The notes under the pieces are model-generated. The model was not told the origin of the DNA. It did no database searches and saw nothing but the letters and a program-made list of their open reading frames with translations. Below are positions 44,597-53,830 of a DNA stretch of 64,000 nt, in pieces. The position numbers and the translations under genes were made by a program. Position 1 is the stretch's first letter. Each line of letters opens with the position of its first letter. The stretch comes from an uncultured Bacteroidales bacterium. Lineage in GTDB: Bacteria; Bacteroidota; Bacteroidia; Bacteroidales; Bacteroidaceae. The stretch covers positions 20,927 to 84,926 of the forward strand of contig CADCBH010000020.1 in assembly GCA_902799655.1 (NCBI GenBank), read 5' to 3'.

Positions 44597-45154
44597 ATGA
44601 AAAAGATTAGTTTGAAAGTGACTACATGCCTCCTCGCAGGATGCTTCCTGTTCAGTTCATGTTTCGTTGGTCATTATGGTCTCTGGAACAAGTACATCAA
44701 TTGGCAGAACCACATGACCAGCAGCAAGTTTGTCAACGCTATTGTAGGTTTCATCCTCGTTCCCATCGTGGGTGGTGTCTGCACATTGGTCGACATTCTC
44801 GTATTGAACACAATCGAGTTCTGGTCGGGTAGCAATCCTGTTGCTGCCAACAACATCGGCAAGACTCAGCAGGTTATGGGAGAGGATGGTCGCTACTATG
44901 CAGTAACAACTCTGAAGAACGGCTATGAGGTCAAGGCTCCTACTGGCGAGATCACCAACTTCATCCACAACGATGAGAACGACTCTTGGTCTGTTGAGCA
45001 GAATGGTGTTGTGAAGGAGCTCTTCCGCTTCAACGCTGATGGCACCATTCAGGCAAATGTCAATGGTGAGACCAAGAACTTCACTCTCAACGAGGAGGGT
45101 GTTTACAATGCTCGTATGGCTGCCAACGACGGTCTCTTCTTTGCAATGAACTAA
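44597..45154 (+). CDS. DUF3332 lipoprotein-like protein
   Basis: 185 aa. Signal peptide with a lipobox-like end (LAGCFLFSSC), a second hydrophobic stretch (about 46-75, IVGFILVPIVGGVCTLVDILVLNTIEFW), then a polar C-terminal half of short strands. This matches DUF3332, small envelope proteins of unknown role. An A/T-rich leader precedes it. A weak hairpin at 45167-45202 follows. Confidence 0.82.
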   Translation: MKKISLKVTTCLLAGCFLFSSCFVGHYGLWNKYINWQNHMTSSKFVNAIVGFILVPIVGGVCTLVDILVLNTIEFWSGSNPVAANNIGKTQQVMGEDGRYYAVTTLKNGYEVKAPTGEITNFIHNDENDSWSVEQNGVVKELFRFNADGTIQANVNGETKNFTLNEEGVYNARMAANDGLFFAMN

Positions 45155-45166
45155 TTCACCAACACC

Positions 45167-45202
45167 AGGAAGGCCCGACGGACAGAGTCGAAGGGTCTTC
45201 CT
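45167..45202 (+). terminator. Possible weak terminator after DUF3332
   Basis: A 10-bp stem AGGAAGGCCC / GGGTCTTCCT (one wobble) with a 16-nt loop, but without a proper T run. Confidence 0.35.
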
Positions 45203-45205
45203 TAT

Positions 45206-46588
45206 ATGATACTTCATGTTATGACAGAACTTCTTTTTATCGTGATTGGCCTTGCCATCGGCGTGGTAGTCGGACTCTTAGTAGAAAAGTCGAAGAGTAG
45301 TGCTATGGCTGCTAAGTATGAGTTGAAGCAGCAGGAGCTGACCAACAGCGAAGCACGCATGCAGCAGGAAATGGAGAACCGGCTCGCTATGCAGAAGGCG
45401 CACTATGAAGAGGTGATGACTACTAAGGAACAGGCTTCCCGTCAGGCTCAGGAGGAGCAGGAGAAGCGCCATCAGGAAGCTGTCGATGCCATGAAGTTAC
45501 GTTTCCAAGAGACGATGGATAAGGTGACCGCCCAAGTGAAGACGGCTACTGACAGCATGCTCAAGGAACGTCAGAAAGAATTTGCCGAGAACAGTAACCA
45601 GAGTCTCGGACAAATTGTCAATCCCTTGCGTGAGACCATCGAGAAGATGAAGAAGGCGATGGATGAGAATACGGAGAAACAGACCTCCATGAGTGGTGAG
45701 ATGAAAGCCAACATCGAGAATATGATGCGTCAGAGCATGGCTGCCAAAGAGAGTGCCGATGAATTAACTCGCGTCTTCAAACATGGTACCAAGGTACAGG
45801 GCGACTGGGGCGAGACGGTACTCGATGAACTGTTACAGGCTCAGGGGCTCACCAATGGCATCCACTACGACACACAGGCCACCATCAAGGATGCCTTAGG
45901 CCATACTGTCAAGTCTGACGATGGCAGCATGTTACGTCCTGATGTCATCTTACACCTCGATCAGCGTCGAGAGTTGATTATCGACTCCAAGGTGTCATTG
46001 ACAGCCTTTATGGACTATGTCAATGCTGATAATGAGGATGACCGTCAGCGTTTCTTGAAGGCACATATCGACAGTCTTCAGAAACATGTCAAGGAACTGT
46101 CTGCCAAGGACTATTCATCGTATATCCAACCGCCTAAGGTGAAGATGGACTATGTCATCATGTTCGTACCTCATACAGGTGCCTTGTGGACGGCACTCAA
46201 TGCCCAGCCCGATATGTGGCGCAAGGCTATGGAGAAGAATGTCTTCATCGCTGACGAGCAGACGCTCTTTGCTGCTCTGCGCATTATCAACCTCACCTGG
46301 ACACAGATTGTGCAGGCTCAGAACCATGAGAAAGTCTATGCATTGGCCAACGAGATGCTGAATCGTGTAGGGCAGTTCTGGAAAGAGTACGACGCCATGG
46401 GTAAAGCCTTGAAACGTCTGAACGAGGCCTACGATGATGGCAGAAAGAAAATCACGGAGGGTGGACAGAGCATCAATACCACCGCCAACCAACTCATCAA
46501 ACTGGGTGCTAAGCAAAGCGACAAGAATCCTTTGCCTCAGCTGATGGACATCGATGATATTGCCGGCATCCCTGCCGACCTGTCTTAA
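45206..46588 (+). CDS. rmuC: RmuC family DNA recombination protein
   Basis: 460 aa (or 455 from the ATG at 45221, which begins directly with the membrane anchor MTELLFIVIGLAIG). A membrane helix is followed by a long coiled coil (about 30-150) and a nuclease-like domain (about 185-400) with GDWGETVLDELL, RPDVILHL and IIDSKVSLTAF, the PD-(D/E)XK-like signature of RmuC. It limits inversion at short inverted repeats in E. coli, which may matter in a genome with so many such repeats (inference). It converges on murQ. Confidence 0.92.
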   Translation: MILHVMTELLFIVIGLAIGVVVGLLVEKSKSSAMAAKYELKQQELTNSEARMQQEMENRLAMQKAHYEEVMTTKEQASRQAQEEQEKRHQEAVDAMKLRFQETMDKVTAQVKTATDSMLKERQKEFAENSNQSLGQIVNPLRETIEKMKKAMDENTEKQTSMSGEMKANIENMMRQSMAAKESADELTRVFKHGTKVQGDWGETVLDELLQAQGLTNGIHYDTQATIKDALGHTVKSDDGSMLRPDVILHLDQRRELIIDSKVSLTAFMDYVNADNEDDRQRFLKAHIDSLQKHVKELSAKDYSSYIQPPKVKMDYVIMFVPHTGALWTALNAQPDMWRKAMEKNVFIADEQTLFAALRIINLTWTQIVQAQNHEKVYALANEMLNRVGQFWKEYDAMGKALKRLNEAYDDGRKKITEGGQSINTTANQLIKLGAKQSDKNPLPQLMDIDDIAGIPADLS

Positions 46589-46591
46589 CGC

Positions 46592-47410
46592 TTATTTCAG
46601 GGCGCTGACCACGCTGCCAGCATTAAGCAGTCGTTGAAGGGCATCGTCATAATCGATTCCCAACGATTCCTGTAACATCCTCGTGCCACGATCCACCAAC
46701 TTGGCATTCATCAGCTTCATGTTGACCATGCGGTTTCCTTTGACGCGTCCCATTCGAATCATCAGCGTGGTGGAAATCATGTTCAACACCATTTTTTGTG
46801 CCGTACCGCTTTTCATACGGCTTGAACCAGTCACAAATTCAGGACCGACAATGGTCTCGATGGGGTAGTCTGCCTCTTGTGCCAAAGGAGTATCTGGATT
46901 ACTGGTGATACAGCCTGTCAGCATACCGAACTGGCGTGCCATTCTGAGAGTGTCCACGACATAAGGCGTCGTGCCAGAGGCTGCGATACCCAGTACCGTA
47001 TCTTGAGGGGTGGGCTGATAGGCCATGAGATCTTTCCAACCCTGTTCGGCCATATCCTCAGCATGCTCTACAGAATGGCGCAGCGCTTGGTCGCCCCCAG
47101 CAATGATACCCATAACCCAGGTACTCGGAACACCAAAAGTCGGAGGCAGTTCACTGGCATCCAGCACACCCAGACGGCCACTGGTGCCTGCACCGATATA
47201 GAAGAGCCTACCGCCTTTCTGCATGCGGGGCTCGACGGCCTCGACAAAGGCCTGTATCTGAGGGATGGCCTGCTTGACGCGTTCTGCCACCAGACAGTCT
47301 TCTTCATTGATATGCTGTAACAGTTCCGATACTTCCATCTTCTCCAGATGATCGTAGCGCGATGGCTGTTCAGTAATGCTGCGCGAACTGCAGCGTCTTA
47401 CCTTATTCAT
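46592..47410 (-). CDS. murQ: N-acetylmuramic acid 6-phosphate etherase
   Basis: 272 aa. Cleaves the lactyl ether of MurNAc-6-phosphate in cell-wall recycling. The SIS-domain signature FYIGAGTSGRLGVLDASELPPT and the later GIAASGTTPYV and GSSRMKSGTAQKMVLN segments are complete. The N-terminus overlaps the stop of the VanZ-like gene by 8 bp, so the two are probably cotranscribed. Confidence 0.96.
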   Translation of the reverse strand: MNKVRRCSSRSITEQPSRYDHLEKMEVSELLQHINEEDCLVAERVKQAIPQIQAFVEAVEPRMQKGGRLFYIGAGTSGRLGVLDASELPPTFGVPSTWVMGIIAGGDQALRHSVEHAEDMAEQGWKDLMAYQPTPQDTVLGIAASGTTPYVVDTLRMARQFGMLTGCITSNPDTPLAQEADYPIETIVGPEFVTGSSRMKSGTAQKMVLNMISTTLMIRMGRVKGNRMVNMKLMNAKLVDRGTRMLQESLGIDYDDALQRLLNAGSVVSALK

Positions 47411-47804
47411 TTCTTTTGCGATTTCTTTTCACGACATATATTAGATACCCAGCGCCACACCCCAACAGGACGCCAATACTGTCTGCCCAGAAGTCGAGCC
47501 ACTCACCTGAACGGGTGGTGGTGCAATAGGCTTGCATCAGTTCCAGCAGACCACCCATCAACATCAGCGCCACCATAGAAAGGAATAGCGGACGAAGCGA
47601 CGGTGACTGATGACAGCGCAGGTATTCCCACCAGATGACAACGCTCGTACCACCATACATCACCAGATGGGTCCATTTGTCAATGAAGTCAACATTGTCA
47701 AGCGGCGTCTCTGGGAAGAAAGGGGTCAGCGACAGTATCCAAATCAGCAGGATACAAGCCAGTGAGAGTGGATATTTTCTTACAACTTGTAGGGTTATGG
47801 GCAT
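47403..47804 (-). CDS. VanZ-like membrane protein
   Basis: 133 aa from MPITLQVV; the longer frame starts at or before the -7 element and is rejected. Four membrane helices are predicted by eye (about 12-27, 45-60, 73-93, 106-124). The acidic loop FIDKWTHLVMYGG and the conserved ELMQAY and EWLDFWADSIGVLLG motifs are VanZ-like. Function is not established outside glycopeptide resistance. It shares a symmetric divergent promoter region with the NSS transporter. Confidence 0.88.
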   Translation of the reverse strand: MPITLQVVRKYPLSLACILLIWILSLTPFFPETPLDNVDFIDKWTHLVMYGGTSVVIWWEYLRCHQSPSLRPLFLSMVALMLMGGLLELMQAYCTTTRSGEWLDFWADSIGVLLGCGAGYLIYVVKRNRKRNE

Positions 47805-47821
47805 ATATTCTTTTATTTTGG

Positions 47822-47855
47822 TTGCAAAAGTAAGAAATATTTTATACTTTTGCAA
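47822..47855. promoter_or_regulatory. Symmetric divergent promoter of vanZ-like and NSS genes
   Basis: A perfect 11-bp inverted repeat, TTGCAAAAGTA (47822-47832) and TACTTTTGCAA (47845-47855), with 12 bp between. Each arm contains the -7 element (TACTTTTG) of one gene, so the two transcripts start on opposite flanks of one palindrome. Confidence 0.75.
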
Positions 47856-47860
47856 GCGAT

Positions 47861-49231
47861 ATGGCAAATAATAGCAACGAAAGAGATAATTTTGGAAGTA
47901 AACTGGGTGTGATTCTGGCTACTGCAGGTTCTGCTGTGGGCTTGGGTAATGTATGGCGCTTCCCTTATATGACAGGAGAGAATGGTGGAGCAGCATTTAT
48001 CATTATCTACGTGGTATGTGTGCTGCTTTTGGGCATTCCTTGTATGGTGAGTGAGTTTATCGTAGGGCGTCACGGACAAGCCAATACGGCACGTGCCTTC
48101 AGTATGCTGTCTGGTGGCACACCATGGTCGCTGATTGGCTATATGGGTGTGTTAACGGGTTTTCTCATCACGGGTTATTATGCGGTGGTCAGCGGTTGGT
48201 GCCTGCAGTATGTGTGGGCGTCGTTGATAGGACACTTGCAGGGTGACCCTGAATATTTCCGGACATACTTCCAAGAACTCAGTGCTGACCCCGTGAAGCC
48301 AGTAGTGTGGACAGTGGTCATCCTGGGAATGACCTATCTGATTATCGAGCATGGTGTTCGTGATGGTATCGAGCGGGCCTCAAAACTGCTGATGCCTACC
48401 TTATTTATATTATTACTGGTCATCGTGGTGGCTTCCTGCATGTTGCCTAATGCTGAGAAGGGTATCGAGTTCCTGTTCAAGCCCGACTATACGAAGATTA
48501 ATGGCGATGTCTTTCTGGGTGCTTTGGGACAGTCGTTCTATTCTTTGAGTATCGCCATGGGATGTCTGTGTACCTATGCCAGCTACTTCTCGAAATATAC
48601 TAATCTGACGAAGTCGGCCACACAGATAGCTGTCATCGATTGTATGGTGGCCATTCTGGCAGGTCTTATGATTTTCCCTGCAGCATTCTCCGTAGGCGTG
48701 AGTCCAGATAGTGGTCCCTCGCTCATCTTCATCACATTGCCCAACGTGTTCCAACGGGCCTTTGCAGCATTCCCACTAGTAGGCTATATCATCTCTTTGC
48801 TGTTCTTTGTCCTGCTCTCGTTGGCAGCCCTCACCTCGCTGATGTCACTTCACGAGGTGTCAACGGCCTTCTGTCAGGAGGAGTTGCACACCACCCGTAA
48901 GCAGGCAGCACTTTGGGTAACCATTCTGACAGCCATTATCGGCGCATTCTGCTCGCTGTCGTTGGGGGCTTATGATGGCCTGGTGCTCTTTGGTCGTCCG
49001 CTCTTCGAATGGTTTGACTTCATCACAGGACAGATATTCCTGCCTACGGTTGGCTTCCTGACTTGTATCTTTATCGGATGGGTGGTGCCCCACAAAGTGG
49101 TGCGCGATGAATATACCAACTGGGGTGAGCTGCGCGGACGCTTCTTCCATTTCTACATCTTCCTTGTGAAGTATGTCTGTCCGATGGCCATCCTCGTGAT
49201 CTTCCTTCATCAATTAGGACTGTTGCATTAA
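47861..49231 (+). CDS. NSS-family sodium-dependent transporter 1
   Basis: 456 aa, about 11-12 membrane helices. The neurotransmitter:sodium symporter signature GSAVGLGNVWRFPYMTGENGGAAF is at residues about 24-47, where family members bind Na+ and substrate. It imports an amino acid or related amine with Na+; specificity is unknown. It is followed by a close paralogue 9 bp after its stop, an obvious tandem duplication. Only 8 bp separate the -7 element from the ATG, so the mRNA leader is very short. Confidence 0.92.
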   Translation: MANNSNERDNFGSKLGVILATAGSAVGLGNVWRFPYMTGENGGAAFIIIYVVCVLLLGIPCMVSEFIVGRHGQANTARAFSMLSGGTPWSLIGYMGVLTGFLITGYYAVVSGWCLQYVWASLIGHLQGDPEYFRTYFQELSADPVKPVVWTVVILGMTYLIIEHGVRDGIERASKLLMPTLFILLLVIVVASCMLPNAEKGIEFLFKPDYTKINGDVFLGALGQSFYSLSIAMGCLCTYASYFSKYTNLTKSATQIAVIDCMVAILAGLMIFPAAFSVGVSPDSGPSLIFITLPNVFQRAFAAFPLVGYIISLLFFVLLSLAALTSLMSLHEVSTAFCQEELHTTRKQAALWVTILTAIIGAFCSLSLGAYDGLVLFGRPLFEWFDFITGQIFLPTVGFLTCIFIGWVVPHKVVRDEYTNWGELRGRFFHFYIFLVKYVCPMAILVIFLHQLGLLH

Positions 49232-49240
49232 GAGATAATC

Positions 49241-50593
49241 ATGGAGCATAGAGGTAGTTTTGGAAGCAAGCTGGGCATTGTACTGGCGACAGCGGGTTCA
49301 GCAGTTGGCTTGGGAAACGTTTGGCGCTTCCCTTATATGACGGGGCAGAACGGAGGCGCAGCCTTCCTGCTGTTGTATATCGCCTGCATCCTGCTACTGG
49401 GTGTGCCAGGTATGATTAGCGAATTCATTGTGGGGCGCCATGCACAGACCAATGCTGCTCGTGCCTACAACCAGCTGTCGGGCGGACGCCCTTGGCGCTA
49501 TGTTGGCTATCTGGGCATCCTGACATCGACGATTATCTTGGGCTTCTATGCTGTTGTGGCAGGCTGGTGCCTGCATTATCTCTATGCCTCAATCATGGGA
49601 CAGCTGCAGGGTGATGCCAACTATGTGCAAGAGGTCTTCTCGACATTCTCAGGCGACCTATGGGAGCCTGTGTTGTGTGGCATCTTTTTTATCCTGCTGA
49701 CTCATCTGGTTGTGGTTCGAGGTATTCGTAAGGGTATCGAACGGGCCTCGAAGTGGCTGATGCCCATCCTGCTCGTGCTTTTGATCATCCTGGTGGTGGC
49801 ATCATGCTTGTTGCCAGGTGCCTCTGCTGGTATCCGCTTCCTGCTGAGTCCCGACTTCTCGAAGATTAATAGCCAAGTCTTGTTAGAGGCCTTGGGACAG
49901 GCTTTCTTCTCATTGTCATTGGGTACAGCCTGCCTGTGTACCTATGCCAGCTATTTCACCAAAGAGACCAACCTGCTGCATTCGGCAGGACAGATAGCCA
50001 TCCTCGACACGATGATTGCTATCCTATCAGGTTTGCTCATCTTCCCTGCCGCAGCCTCTGTAGGCATCAGTGCCGACTCAGGACCCGCCCTTATCTTCAT
50101 TACGCTGCCCAACGTGTTCCAGCAGGCTTTTGGCAGTCTGCCTGTTGTAGGTTATGTGGTCAGCACCATGTTCTATGCCCTGCTGGTGTTTGCTGCCCTC
50201 ACATCGACTATCTCTATGCACGAGATTGGTACAGCTTTCTTTACGGAGGAGTTGCATCTGCGTCGTCGCTATTCAGCATGGATCATTACCGTTGTGGCTG
50301 CTGTCATCTGCCTGTTCTGCTCGTGGTCGGTAGGTGCTGTCGATATCCAGTTGATGGGCACCTCGTTGATGGACTTCTGCGACCAGTTGACTGCCAACTT
50401 CATGTTACCCTTAGGCGGCATGCTGGCCTGTCTGTTTGTAGGCTGGTATATTCCCAAGCAGGTTGTCTTCGACGAATTCACCAATGAAGGAAGCGACAAC
50501 GTACGGTTCTATCGGTTCTACCTCTTTGCCGTGCGCTATGTCTGTCCGTTCTGCATCATACTGATATTCCTCCATCAATTAGGTCTCCTATGA
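49241..50593 (+). CDS. NSS-family sodium-dependent transporter 2
   Basis: 450 aa, paralogue of the preceding gene over its whole length (same GSAVGLGNVWRFPYMTGQNGGAAF signature, same ILIFLHQLGLL-type C-terminus). The loops have diverged more than the helices, suggesting an old duplication and possibly different substrates. The stop overlaps the ComEA-like gene by 4 bp. It is probably cotranscribed from the promoter at 47845. Confidence 0.92.
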   Translation: MEHRGSFGSKLGIVLATAGSAVGLGNVWRFPYMTGQNGGAAFLLLYIACILLLGVPGMISEFIVGRHAQTNAARAYNQLSGGRPWRYVGYLGILTSTIILGFYAVVAGWCLHYLYASIMGQLQGDANYVQEVFSTFSGDLWEPVLCGIFFILLTHLVVVRGIRKGIERASKWLMPILLVLLIILVVASCLLPGASAGIRFLLSPDFSKINSQVLLEALGQAFFSLSLGTACLCTYASYFTKETNLLHSAGQIAILDTMIAILSGLLIFPAAASVGISADSGPALIFITLPNVFQQAFGSLPVVGYVVSTMFYALLVFAALTSTISMHEIGTAFFTEELHLRRRYSAWIITVVAAVICLFCSWSVGAVDIQLMGTSLMDFCDQLTANFMLPLGGMLACLFVGWYIPKQVVFDEFTNEGSDNVRFYRFYLFAVRYVCPFCIILIFLHQLGLL

Positions 50594-51462
50594 ACCGTAA
50601 CGATCGCCGTATTGCCATAACCGCTTCCATCTGTCTCGCCTTAGCTATTCTCCTATTCATCATCGTTGATGGGGATAGTGGGGTGACAATGGCTTCGAAG
50701 CAGACGGCCGATAGTAGCCAAACCTCTCAATATCCGAAGAAAGGGCGATATAAGGGCTCCAAGAATTCTTTGGCCAATCTGCCAGAACGCCACGTTGAGA
50801 CCTTTCCTTTCGATCCCAATACGGCAGACAGCAGCCAACTGCTGCGCTTAGGTCTTTCTCCTTTCCAGGTACGTAATATATATAAGTATCGTGCGCGAGG
50901 AGGCGTCTATCGACGTAAAGAGGATTTTGCGCGACTCTATGGCCTCACTGTCAAGGATTATCGGCGTATGGAGCCTTTTATCCGTATCTCGTCCGATTAC
51001 CAGCCTGCAGCCTCGCTTGTTGACAGCCAGCGCCCTCAGCGTGATACTTTGCGCTATCCCGTCAAACTCAGGGAGTATGAGCATATCGTGCTTAATACGG
51101 CTGATACGTCACAATTGAAGAAAGTGCCAGGCATCGGTTCATATTATGCCAAAGAGATTATGCGTCGCGGACAATGGCTGGGTGGCTATGTCAGCATTGA
51201 CCAGCTTGACGAGATCGACGGGTTCCCGCAGTCGGCCAAACAATATTTTGTCATTGACCACCCTTCACCCAAGCGACTGAATATCAATAAGCTCTCCCTT
51301 GACCAGTTGCGTCGCCATCCGTATATCAACTACTATCAGGCCAAGGCTATCGTTGACTACCGTCGTATGCACGGCAATATTACCAGTCTTGAACAACTCC
51401 GTCTTTCGCGCGATTTCACCCCCGAGGCCATCCGTCGTCTCGAACCTTATATCACGTATTGA
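50590..51462 (+). CDS. ComEA-like helix-hairpin-helix protein
   Basis: 290 aa. One N-terminal membrane helix (about 8-27), then a periplasmic region with three helix-hairpin-helix units of ComEA type (about 75-130, FDPNTADSSQLLRLGL; 165-215, LNTADTSQLKKVPGIGSYYAKEI; 235-290, LNINKLSLDQLRRHPYINYYQAKAI). ComEA binds incoming DNA in competence, but three-unit proteins of this kind are widespread in Bacteroidales without proof of DNA uptake. Coupled to the transporter gene by a 4-bp overlap. Confidence 0.88.
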   Translation: MNRNDRRIAITASICLALAILLFIIVDGDSGVTMASKQTADSSQTSQYPKKGRYKGSKNSLANLPERHVETFPFDPNTADSSQLLRLGLSPFQVRNIYKYRARGGVYRRKEDFARLYGLTVKDYRRMEPFIRISSDYQPAASLVDSQRPQRDTLRYPVKLREYEHIVLNTADTSQLKKVPGIGSYYAKEIMRRGQWLGGYVSIDQLDEIDGFPQSAKQYFVIDHPSPKRLNINKLSLDQLRRHPYINYYQAKAIVDYRRMHGNITSLEQLRLSRDFTPEAIRRLEPYITY

Positions 51463-51573
51463 GACTGCCCTCTCTTTTTTTTCCTTTTTTGATGAAAAAA
51501 CGGCCTTTTCCCAACCCCTTGGTTGACGTAGGTCAATAAGATGTCATTTTTTGCAGAAAAAAGGGCAAAAAAC

Positions 51574-51604
51574 TTTGCTGTGTGCGTACACATTCGTAAC
51601 TTTG
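51574..51604 (+). promoter_or_regulatory. Promoter of the intergenic RNA
   Basis: TTTG at 51574-51577, a 19-bp spacer and TAACTTTG at 51597-51604. No protein gene follows within 340 bp. Confidence 0.8.
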
Positions 51605-51609
51605 CATCG

Positions 51610-51776
51610 TCTTCAGAGGAAGTCTTAAAGGTAAAATAAAAGATTGTTCAAGGATTCATTGATTTAGACATTCATATTTTGTTTTAGGTTAGTAGTTTTG
51701 GTTATGTAGTAAATTATGTTTCGAGGAAAATGAGAAACATACGAGAGAGGGACGTCCGTGAGGGTGTCCCTTTTTT
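51610..51776 (+). ncRNA. Probable ~165-nt small RNA
   Basis: Between the ComEA-like gene and blaI, a consensus promoter is followed by about 140 bp without a credible reading frame and then a terminator at 51749-51776: stem GGGACGTCC / GGGTGTCCC with a GTGA tetraloop and six T. The transcript contains GTTTTAGGTTAGTAGTTTT (51681-51699), whose exact reverse complement occurs at 14571-14589. It does not read as tmRNA, SRP RNA or RNase P; 6S RNA is not excluded. The remaining DNA in this 488-bp gap is the blaI control region. Confidence 0.6.
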
Positions 51777-51848
51777 GGTGCCTTCTTTTTCCTGGTTCGC
51801 TTATAAACGAACGTTAATTCACGAGCAAACTACTTAATTTTCTTTAAT

Positions 51849-51888
51849 AACTAAACGTTTTAGTTGTAACGAACTAAATAATTTAGTT
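51849..51888 (+). promoter_or_regulatory. Two BlaI/MecI-type operators before blaI
   Basis: Two 17-bp palindromes with identical 7-bp arms, AACTAAA-N3-TTTAGTT, at 51849-51865 and 51872-51888. Their centres are 23 bp apart, about two helical turns. The second abuts the likely -7 element (TTACTTTG, ends 51894), so bound repressor would block the promoter and give autoregulation of the operon. Confidence 0.75.
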
Positions 51889-51950
51889 ACTTTGCAGCAG
51901 GTATTTGATGAAGACGCAAATTGACTGTAACGACTTAAAACAAGGAAACA

Positions 51951-52307
51951 ATGAAAAGACTGACAAATAAAGAAAAGGAAATCATGGACTTGTATTGGCA
52001 ATATGGACCGATGTTCGTGCGTGAGCTGTTGGAACATTATGCTGAGCCTCGCCCCCACTTTAATACGCTGTCCACGATGGTTCGCATCCTGGAGAAGAAT
52101 GGTTACCTTGACCATAAGCAATATGGCAACACCTACCAGTATTTCCCCATCGTGTCGGAGAAGGAGTATGGACGCTCGAGCATTGCGGGTGTCATCAAGA
52201 AATATTTCAACGACTCGTACCTTTCGGCTGTCTCCAGTTTCGTGAAGGAGGAGAAGATTTCCGTAGAAGAACTAAAAGAATTAATCAAAGAGATCGAGAA
52301 TGCTTGA
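51951..52307 (+). CDS. blaI: BlaI/MecI/CopY-family repressor
   Basis: 118 aa. The N-terminal winged helix (LTNKEKEIMDLYWQYGPMFVRELLEH...STMVRILEKNGYLDHKQYGNTYQY) and C-terminal dimerisation helices match the BlaI family. It represses its own operon through the operators at 51849-51888 and is inactivated by cleavage after the membrane sensor BlaR1 is triggered (known for the family). It overlaps blaR1 by 8 bp. No beta-lactamase gene follows, so the operon controls something other than classical resistance. Confidence 0.93.
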   Translation: MKRLTNKEKEIMDLYWQYGPMFVRELLEHYAEPRPHFNTLSTMVRILEKNGYLDHKQYGNTYQYFPIVSEKEYGRSSIAGVIKKYFNDSYLSAVSSFVKEEKISVEELKELIKEIENA

Positions 52308-53817
52308 CTTTCTGATATACGACCTGAAGGTGGCTGGGCTTATCCTGGTGTTCTACATGTTCTACCGTCTGTTGCTCAGCAAAGAGACGTTTCATCGTGT
52401 GAACCGCATCGTATTGCTGCTGACTGCCGTGGCATCGTTCATCCTGCCTTTGTGCGTCATCACGATGCACAAAACGGTAACACTGAGCGCCATGCCCAGC
52501 GTATCGGTGGGCGATGTTCAGGCTGAACTGGCTACCGTAGAGTCGTCCATGCCTTTGTGGCAACAGGCTGCCGTCATCCTGTATATAATAGGTGTATTGG
52601 CTGTACTGGGCTATATCGTGGCATCGGTATGGAAAGTCGTCATGCTGATTAATCGAAGCGAGAAGCATCCGATGGAAGATGGTATCACCCTCTGCGTGAC
52701 CGGTCTGCAAGAGGTGGCACCCTTCAGTTGGATGAACTATATAGTGATGAATCGTAGTGACTACGAACAACAAGATGCCGCTATTCTCGCTCATGAACAG
52801 GGACACATCCGCCTGCGTCATTCGTGGGACGTGCTCCTTGTTGATACGCTCACTGCTCTGCAATGGTTCAATCCTGCCATGTGGATGTTGCGCCAGGACC
52901 TGCGCGCCATCCATGAGTATGAGGCCGATGCAGCAGTGCTCTCTCAAGGCATCAATGCGCGTCAATACCAATACCTGTTAATTACGAAAGCCGCAAGCAT
53001 TGGCGGGTACTCCATTGCCAACGGTATCTCTCACAGTACCCTCAAAAGCAGAATCCATATGATGTTACATAAGAAATCACAGGGCAGCCATCTGCTGAAG
53101 TTGCTGGCCCTCCTGCCCATCGTGGGCATAACCTTAGCCCTCAATGCCGAGACCGTTACCGATGTGGTGTATCAACAGCCTCAGAAGAAGATGATCAAGA
53201 AAGGCAAGAAGAATGCAACGGTCAAAATGGGACCAGTCAATGAGATTGTGGTGGTGGAACAAGCCCCTGCAGATCAGAAAGAAGTGAAGCCCGTGGAAAT
53301 GCCCAACCCAATAAAGGTTGAAAAACAAGAGGGGGCCTTTGATGTGGTAGAACAGATGCCTCAGTTCCCAGGCGGTCCTGCTGCTCTGATGCAATTCCTT
53401 TCTACGAACGTGAAATATCCGAAGGAAGCCTTTGAACAAGGTATCCAGGGGCGCGTCATCGCCAACTTCGTCGTTGAAAAAGATGGTAGCATTACAGAAG
53501 CTCGTGTTGTCAAGAGTGTAGACCCTGCGCTGGATGCAGAGGCGCTACGTGTTGTAGGCACCATGCCCAAGTGGGCACCTGGTACGCAGAATGGTGAGCC
53601 TGTGCGTGTAAAATATACTGTGCCTATCACATTCAGGCTGCAAGGTGGCAAGGCAGAAAAGGCTGCTGAAAAATACATCTTGGAGATTGATGGTAAACAG
53701 GTTGACGACTCTGAGATAGGTAATATACCTGCAGGTAGCATCGCCAAAATGGATGTTGTCCCAGCCAAGGATGGGCAACCCAAGAAAATCATCATCACTA
53801 CCAAGAAAAAAGAATAA
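52300..53817 (+). CDS. BlaR1-like M56 metallopeptidase with TonB C-terminal domain
   Basis: 505 aa. About four membrane helices (roughly 5-24, 36-56, 87-114, 265-283). The cytoplasmic peptidase motif is H165-E166-QG-H169 with E207 (HEYEADAAV) as third zinc ligand. Instead of a penicillin-binding sensor, the periplasmic part after the last helix ends in a TonB-type energy-transducing domain (about 345-440, FPGGPAALMQFLSTNVKYPKEA...IQGRVIANFVVEKDGS) plus a short tail. This M56-TonB fusion is a known Bacteroidales form. It probably cleaves BlaI in response to an envelope signal. Confidence 0.92.
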   Translation: MLDFLIYDLKVAGLILVFYMFYRLLLSKETFHRVNRIVLLLTAVASFILPLCVITMHKTVTLSAMPSVSVGDVQAELATVESSMPLWQQAAVILYIIGVLAVLGYIVASVWKVVMLINRSEKHPMEDGITLCVTGLQEVAPFSWMNYIVMNRSDYEQQDAAILAHEQGHIRLRHSWDVLLVDTLTALQWFNPAMWMLRQDLRAIHEYEADAAVLSQGINARQYQYLLITKAASIGGYSIANGISHSTLKSRIHMMLHKKSQGSHLLKLLALLPIVGITLALNAETVTDVVYQQPQKKMIKKGKKNATVKMGPVNEIVVVEQAPADQKEVKPVEMPNPIKVEKQEGAFDVVEQMPQFPGGPAALMQFLSTNVKYPKEAFEQGIQGRVIANFVVEKDGSITEARVVKSVDPALDAEALRVVGTMPKWAPGTQNGEPVRVKYTVPITFRLQGGKAEKAAEKYILEIDGKQVDDSEIGNIPAGSIAKMDVVPAKDGQPKKIIITTKKKE

Positions 53818-53830
53818 GCACACTCTCTAA

